Source: PVC group bacterium
GTDB lineage: Bacteria; Verrucomicrobiota; Kiritimatiellia; CAIKKV01; PXCX01
NCBI GenBank assembly: GCA_003567575.1
Contig: PWZG01000443.1
Span: 1 to 9,746, forward strand
Direction: 5' to 3'
Length of the DNA stretch: 9,746 nucleotides
A program made the translations under genes and the position numbers. Position 1 is the stretch's first letter; each line of letters opens with the position of its first letter. Of the stretch, positions 6,561 to 9,746 are shown piece after piece. Below the pieces are notes generated by a model that worked only from the letters and a program-made list of their open reading frames with translations, ran no database searches and had not been told where the DNA came from.

Positions 6561-8981
6561 ATGAACAAAATCCGGCAGATCCATTTCCAACATCGTGTGA
6601 TCGCTTGCATTCATGGCGTCTATTGGATTGTGCTACTGATTGCGTCATCGGTGTACGGCGCCGCGACGCCGGTACGCGAAGGCCAGATCGCCGCCACGGT
6701 CGTGGTTAGCGAGACGTTTTTCGACGGCTGGGAAAACTTGCATCCGGCCCACCATCATTTCCGCGACACACCGTGGGTCGAGACCGCGATCAACGAATGG
6801 CGCGACCATCTCGGCTTGCTCGGCGAGGGCGAAATCGCCGTCGAACGTCTCGGACCGGACGCAATCGCCAAATCAGCCGACGTGGCAATAGAGGCCGGAC
6901 ACACCGTGCTGGTGCTGGCCTGCCCGATGACGGATCCCTCCGGCGCGGAACGATTACGAAACGCGGATGCCGATCCGGAATCGTTCCTGCTGACTGTCGG
7001 AGACCAGCGGATCCGGATTACCGGATTGACGCCCAAGGGCGTCTTGAACGGGGTGTACGAAGTGCTTGAACAATTGGGGTTCCGCTGGTACATGCCGGGC
7101 GAGTTCGGACGGGTCATTCCTCCCGGAACAACCTTCGAAATAGCCGCGCAGGATGAATTGCACAATCCCTCGTTCAATGTGCGCAGCCGGTTGATCGGAG
7201 CGGCTGATCCCTGGCTCTTTCGCATGCGTTGCAGCGCCTATCACTGGCCGGTAGGTCACGGTATCCGGCCATTTTTCGGGCGTAACCGGCGCCGTTACCT
7301 GGAAACTAATCCCGAATGGTTCGCCCTCGTGAACGGCGAACGCCGCCACACGCAAATGTGTCTTTCGCATCCGGAAGTGCTCGATTATGTCGTTGCCCAT
7401 TTACGCGAAACCCTGCCGGATCTTGAACCCAATCCGCACGGTGTCCGCACGGTGGGCATGACCCCCAACGACGGCGGTAACTTCTGCCAGTGCGACGGCT
7501 GCCGCGCACTTGATCCTCCGGCGAACGCCATGCTGCAAACACCGCGGCCATCGATGACGGATCGCTATATCTGGTTCATCAACCAGGTACTGGAACGTGT
7601 CGGTGACGAGTCTCCAGATCTGCGTATCGGTTTTCTGCCTTATGCCGCGGTGATGGAACCGCCGGTGAAGGTCACGCCCGATCCGCGCATTTACGCCTTG
7701 ATTGCCGAAATTCATGTCTGCCGCATCCATGGTCCCGGCAATCCGCACTGTCCGGAATCGAATTATCTGACCTGGCTGATGCGCGAATGGGGCAAATTGC
7801 TGCCCGTGGTACATAATTCGGGTTATTATTTCAATTTGGCTTGCCCGGGTTTTCCCTTCATGATGATGCATCGCATGCGGGATGAAATCCCGTTATTGCA
7901 CCAATTGGGATCGCACGGCATCACCCGCGGAATCGGCAACGCCTATTGGGCAACCCATGGTCCGTCGTCGTATCTGGCGGCGAAACTGAACTGGAATGTG
8001 GACACTGATGTCGATGCCTTGCTGGATGAATTCTTCCATGCCTTTTACGGGCCGGCCGCCGATCCGATGCGCGATTATACGATGCTGATCGACCGGGCAC
8101 TGTACACGGCGGACCAACACAGCGGCAGTTCCTGGGATCTGATTCATATCTATGACGAATCCGTACGTGAAGCGGCGCGCGCGGCGTTGCAGCGCGCCGA
8201 GGAACAGGTCGATGCTCTTGAGGACGGTTCGCGCTACGCCCTGCGGGTCGATGTGGCCGCCAAGGGCTGGGCCTATTTTGAAGCGTTCGCCCGCATGCTC
8301 GAAAACCGTCGCCAACACGATTTCGTCGCGGCCATGGCGGCACTGGAAGAGACGCGCGAGATCGGTCGTCAACTGGCGGAGGATTACGAATATCCGATGT
8401 TGCGGACGCAACCGGGCAGCGTATCGTATCGCCGTTTTCTGGATCTGTTCTTCGGCGCGGATACGGAAGCGGGATACGAACGCGTAACCGGCGAGAACCG
8501 TTTGCTTGCCGGTCTATCGCCGGAATGGGAGTTTTTGATGGAACCCCAGGGGATCGGCGAACGGATCGGTTTGCAAGATCCGGCCAATATCGGCGGCAAC
8601 TGGGGAAAGATCGATACCCGCCATACCTGGAGCAACCATGGGTTACGCTATTATTATGGTGAAGCCTGGTATCGCCAGCGATTGCATGTGCCCGCTCCGC
8701 CGCCCGACCGCCGGGTCATGCTTTGGTTCTCCGGTGTGGATCGCGGCGCGCGCGTCTGGCTGAACGGCCACTTGCTGGGAACCAGTCCCGGTACCGAATT
8801 CGATATCGACGCGCATGGCGGCGTAACGCGTCCCTTCGAATTCGACGCTACCGACTTGATCCGGCCCGGGACCGAAAACACGGTGACGGTCAGAACCATT
8901 CGCGATATATCCAACGAACTGGGAACCGGCGGCCTGCGCGATACGGCCATGTTTTATATGTCGCCTGAACAAAGCGAATGA
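6561..8981 (+). CDS. Secreted DUF4838 glycosidase-like protein with C-terminal GH2-type sugar-binding domain
   Basis: The protein has 806 residues. A hydrophobic stretch at about 18-34 (GVYWIVLLIASSVYGAA) after a basic n-region indicates export. Residues about 110-200 resemble the N-terminal domain of alpha-glucuronidase-like enzymes (FLLTVGDQRIRITGLTPKG, then GVYEVLEQLGFRWYMPGE). Residues about 220-500 match DUF4838: TPNDGGNFCQCDGCRALD at 301-318 carries its typical cysteine cluster (C309, C311, C314), followed by AEIHVCRIH at 382-390 and a conserved GITRGIGNAYW region. A helical part (about 530-610) leads to a jelly-roll domain at about 655-797 (LWFSGVDRGARVWLNGHLLG, FEFDATDLIRPG) like the sugar-binding domain of GH2 enzymes. 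DUF4838 proteins are frequent in polysaccharide-degrading bacteria, but their reaction and catalytic residues are not established. An AAGG lies 5 nt before the ATG. It probably works outside the cytoplasm ahead of the GH42-like enzyme; this is inferred. Confidence 0.9.
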   Translation: MNKIRQIHFQHRVIACIHGVYWIVLLIASSVYGAATPVREGQIAATVVVSETFFDGWENLHPAHHHFRDTPWVETAINEWRDHLGLLGEGEIAVERLGPDAIAKSADVAIEAGHTVLVLACPMTDPSGAERLRNADADPESFLLTVGDQRIRITGLTPKGVLNGVYEVLEQLGFRWYMPGEFGRVIPPGTTFEIAAQDELHNPSFNVRSRLIGAADPWLFRMRCSAYHWPVGHGIRPFFGRNRRRYLETNPEWFALVNGERRHTQMCLSHPEVLDYVVAHLRETLPDLEPNPHGVRTVGMTPNDGGNFCQCDGCRALDPPANAMLQTPRPSMTDRYIWFINQVLERVGDESPDLRIGFLPYAAVMEPPVKVTPDPRIYALIAEIHVCRIHGPGNPHCPESNYLTWLMREWGKLLPVVHNSGYYFNLACPGFPFMMMHRMRDEIPLLHQLGSHGITRGIGNAYWATHGPSSYLAAKLNWNVDTDVDALLDEFFHAFYGPAADPMRDYTMLIDRALYTADQHSGSSWDLIHIYDESVREAARAALQRAEEQVDALEDGSRYALRVDVAAKGWAYFEAFARMLENRRQHDFVAAMAALEETREIGRQLAEDYEYPMLRTQPGSVSYRRFLDLFFGADTEAGYERVTGENRLLAGLSPEWEFLMEPQGIGERIGLQDPANIGGNWGKIDTRHTWSNHGLRYYYGEAWYRQRLHVPAPPPDRRVMLWFSGVDRGARVWLNGHLLGTSPGTEFDIDAHGGVTRPFEFDATDLIRPGTENTVTVRTIRDISNELGTGGLRDTAMFYMSPEQSE

Positions 8982-8988
8982 AAGAAAT

Positions 8989-9006
8989 GGAGATTAAGCG
9001 TGTTGG
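8989..9006 (+). repeat. Dispersed repeat ggagattaag(a/c)gtgttgg, copy 2
   Basis: It matches 4191-4208 with one substitution (c for a at the 11th base) and starts 8 bp after the stop codon of the DUF4838 gene. Confidence 0.7.
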
Positions 9007-9048
9007 TGTTTCAACCCCAAGGCGATAGGCGACCCGTCCCGGCCGAGG

Positions 9049-9069
9049 CGAACGTCCAACATCGAAGTT
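9049..9069 (+). repeat. Imperfect heptamer array (cgaacgt-like), 3 units
   Basis: cgaacgt, ccaacat and cgaagtt share the pattern c-g/c-a-a-c/g-n-t with a 7 bp period. It is degenerate, and is recorded because the same period recurs nearby. Confidence 0.45.
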
Positions 9070-9078
9070 AATAAGTAA

Positions 9079-9112
9079 CCGTTCACGGTTCAACGGTTCA
9101 GAGGTTCAGAGG
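9079..9112 (+). repeat. Octamer array (cggttcaa/aggttcag)
   Basis: ccgttca (7 bp) is followed by cggttcaa, cggttcag, aggttcag and agg, an 8 bp period. Its left part is the reverse complement of the heptamer array at 9250-9280: cgttcacggttcaa (9080-9093) pairs perfectly with 9267-9280. Confidence 0.75.
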
Positions 9113-9249
9113 TTTTTTCGGAGTTTTCGTAAAATAAAGTCAATTCCGCGTCAGGATATTACACTTTTTTGTTTGTTTCCGGCCAAGATTGCCTTCACTT
9201 TTGATGTTTTCAAGCGCTGAATTAGATTGTCATATGCTGCTTTTCTTCA

Positions 9250-9280
9250 ACCGTGAACCGTGAACCTTGAACCGTGAACG
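9250..9280 (+). repeat. Heptamer array (accgtga), 4.4 units
   Basis: The units are accgtga, accgtga, accttga, accgtga and acg. The array is the inverted partner of the one at 9079-9112, with about 170 bp of mainly AT-rich DNA between the 14 bp complementary arms. Confidence 0.85.
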
Positions 9281-9333
9281 CTTACGTTAATAAAGGCATC
9301 GCTTCGCGGAGATCATGTTTACGGCTCTTTGTG

Positions 9334-9356
9334 GCCGAGGTCGGCCCGACCTCGGC
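9334..9356. repeat. 23 bp perfect palindrome
   Basis: gccgaggtcgg (9334-9344) and ccgacctcggc (9346-9356) are perfect complements around a single c. As RNA it would form a 10 bp stem with a gcc loop. The following bases are caccccat, so it is not a typical intrinsic terminator. It resembles repetitive extragenic palindromes in form. Confidence 0.75.
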
Positions 9357-9365
9357 ACCCCATGG

Positions 9366-9386
9366 CCCGACACCCGACACCCGATC
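9366..9386 (+). repeat. Heptamer array (cccgaca), 3 units
   Basis: The units are cccgaca, cccgaca and cccgatc, starting 9 bp after the 23 bp palindrome. The order, hairpin then heptamers, matches that at 6424-6472. Confidence 0.75.
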
Positions 9387-9413
9387 CCATCCATAAGCTC
9401 CGCATGCATTTTC

Positions 9414-9441
9414 TTGTTTTTTACGCCAAAAGCGTTAGAAT
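9414..9441 (+). promoter_or_regulatory. Possible sigma-70-type promoter for the GLUG-like gene
   Basis: TTGTTT (9414-9419) and TAGAAT (9436-9441) are spaced by 16 bp, about 100 bp before the start codon. The boxes are close to the housekeeping consensus, and the position would leave an untranslated leader containing the 14 bp repeat. No experimental support is possible from sequence alone. Confidence 0.3.
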
Positions 9442-9500
9442 AAGTCACTAAACCCTTTGAAAGGTAAATAGTTACGCAGAAAAACGTGCTGTCGGCGTTG

Positions 9501-9535
9501 ACAGAACATTCAAAACAGAACATTCAGAACAGAAA
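9501..9535 (+). repeat. 14 bp (2x7) repeat next to the ribosome-binding site
   Basis: acagaacattcaaa (9501-9514) is followed by acagaacattcaga (9515-9528) and acagaaa (9529-9535). The last partial unit overlaps the AGAAAGGA ribosome-binding site at 9531-9538. Confidence 0.85.
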
Positions 9536-9538
9536 GGA
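9531..9538 (+). promoter_or_regulatory. Ribosome-binding site of the GLUG-like gene
   Basis: AGAAAGGA ends 6 nt before the ATG at 9545 and fixes that start. Its 5' half is the last unit of the adjacent 14 bp repeat. Confidence 0.65.
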
Positions 9539-9544
9539 AACACC

Positions 9545-9746
9545 ATGAATTCTCTGAGCAAAAAGGTAGGCTTGATCATGATCGCGGGATTTTCGCTTTT
9601 TGTCGTTGCTTCGTCCGCGCAAACCGAAATTTACACGCTGATTCAATTGCATCAAGTAAGAAACGATCTGGCGGGCGATTTTGTGCTGATGAACGATATT
9701 GACGCCTCGCCCACGTCCGCATGGAACGAGTTGATCGATGCCGGAA
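9545..9746 (+). CDS. Probable GLUG-like secreted surface protein, N-terminus (3' end outside window)
   Basis: Sixty-seven codons are visible before the window ends, with no stop. The start has a good ribosome-binding site. Residues 1-26 form a signal peptide: MNSLSKKVG, then a hydrophobic core (LIMIAGFSLFVVASS) and a likely cleavage at SSAQ-TE. The mature start reads LIQLHQVRNDLAGDFVLMND followed by IDASPTSAWNE. This matches the opening of proteins with GLUG-type repeats, where a leucine-rich turn is followed by G-(D/N)-(Y/F)-V-L-M-N-D-I-D. Those are generally large exported adhesin-like proteins. Family assignment rests on one motif; being a real exported protein is much more certain. It is preceded by 563 bp of non-coding DNA, so it probably has its own promoter. 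Confidence 0.8.
   Translation, partial: MNSLSKKVGLIMIAGFSLFVVASSAQTEIYTLIQLHQVRNDLAGDFVLMNDIDASPTSAWNELIDAG

Larger units (their letters stand above)
8982..9544. other. 563 bp non-coding region rich in short repeats and palindromes
   Basis: No ORF on either strand has family features. From left to right it holds the second copy of the dispersed 18 bp repeat, three imperfect heptamers (9049-9069), an octamer array (9086-9109), an AT-rich segment (about 9113-9249), a heptamer array (9250-9280), a 23 bp palindrome (9334-9356), another heptamer array (9366-9386), a possible promoter (9414-9441) and a 14 bp repeat (9501-9535) leading into the next ribosome-binding site. The AT-rich segment also contains TTGATG (9201-9206) and TAGATT (9223-9228) spaced by 16 bp, a second weak promoter candidate with no gene close behind it. 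Confidence 0.7.

Noticed and set aside
9334..9356. Palindrome as intrinsic terminator of the DUF4838 gene
   Set aside because: It is over 350 bp from the stop codon and is followed by C-rich rather than T-rich sequence.
9079..9386. Possible CRISPR array
   Set aside because: The repeated words are 7-8 bp, directly adjacent and without spacers of constant length; no cas gene is present.
9287..9523. 78-codon open frame on the minus strand in the large gap
   Set aside because: It runs through the palindrome and a heptamer array. The product is low-information and has no motif, so it is more likely chance than a gene.

Overview
The window is a gene-sparse but coding-dense stretch with all real genes on the + strand. 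There are two edge-truncated genes and three complete ones, and no RNA genes, transposase, integrase or CRISPR array. The protein repertoire (giant glycine-rich extracellular repeat protein, DUF1566 domain, GH42-like hydrolase, secreted DUF4838 protein with a GH2-type sugar-binding domain, GLUG-like surface protein) together with a GC-rich coding sequence suggests a polysaccharide-degrading bacterium of the PVC group, most likely Kiritimatiellota, Lentisphaerota or a relative. This is an inference from gene content; no phylogenetic marker is present.

Layout: 2-2095 is the C-terminal part of a secreted glycine-rich protein built of about 300-residue tandem repeats. 2113-4077 follows after 17 bp and encodes a secreted protein with an N-terminal DUF1566/Lcl-type domain and a C-terminal beta-propeller-like region. 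4078-4246 is a repeat-rich gap. 4247-6415 encodes a GH42-like (beta-galactosidase superfamily) protein without a signal peptide. 6416-6560 is a gap with a hairpin, heptamer repeats and an inverted repeat. 6561-8981 encodes a secreted DUF4838 glycosidase-like protein with a C-terminal GH2-type jelly roll. 8982-9544 is a 563 bp non-coding region full of short-period repeats and palindromes. 9545 to the window end is the signal peptide and N-terminus of a probable GLUG-like surface protein.

Functionally the two enzymes look like a split glycan pathway: an exported DUF4838 protein acts on glycans outside the cytoplasm and a cytoplasmic GH42-like enzyme acts on imported fragments. The glycine-rich, DUF1566 and GLUG-like proteins look like cell-surface components. 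No transporter, SusC/SusD, sulfatase or regulator is visible, so the shared role is a hypothesis.

The most unusual signal is non-coding. The three longer intergenic gaps contain short tandem arrays with a 7 bp (or 14 = 2x7, occasionally 8) period, but the repeated word differs from array to array. One array has entered the 3' end of a coding sequence, one overlaps the ribosome-binding site of the last gene, and two are inverted copies of related words flanking an AT-rich segment. Some follow a GC-rich hairpin. An 18 bp word also recurs downstream of two different genes.
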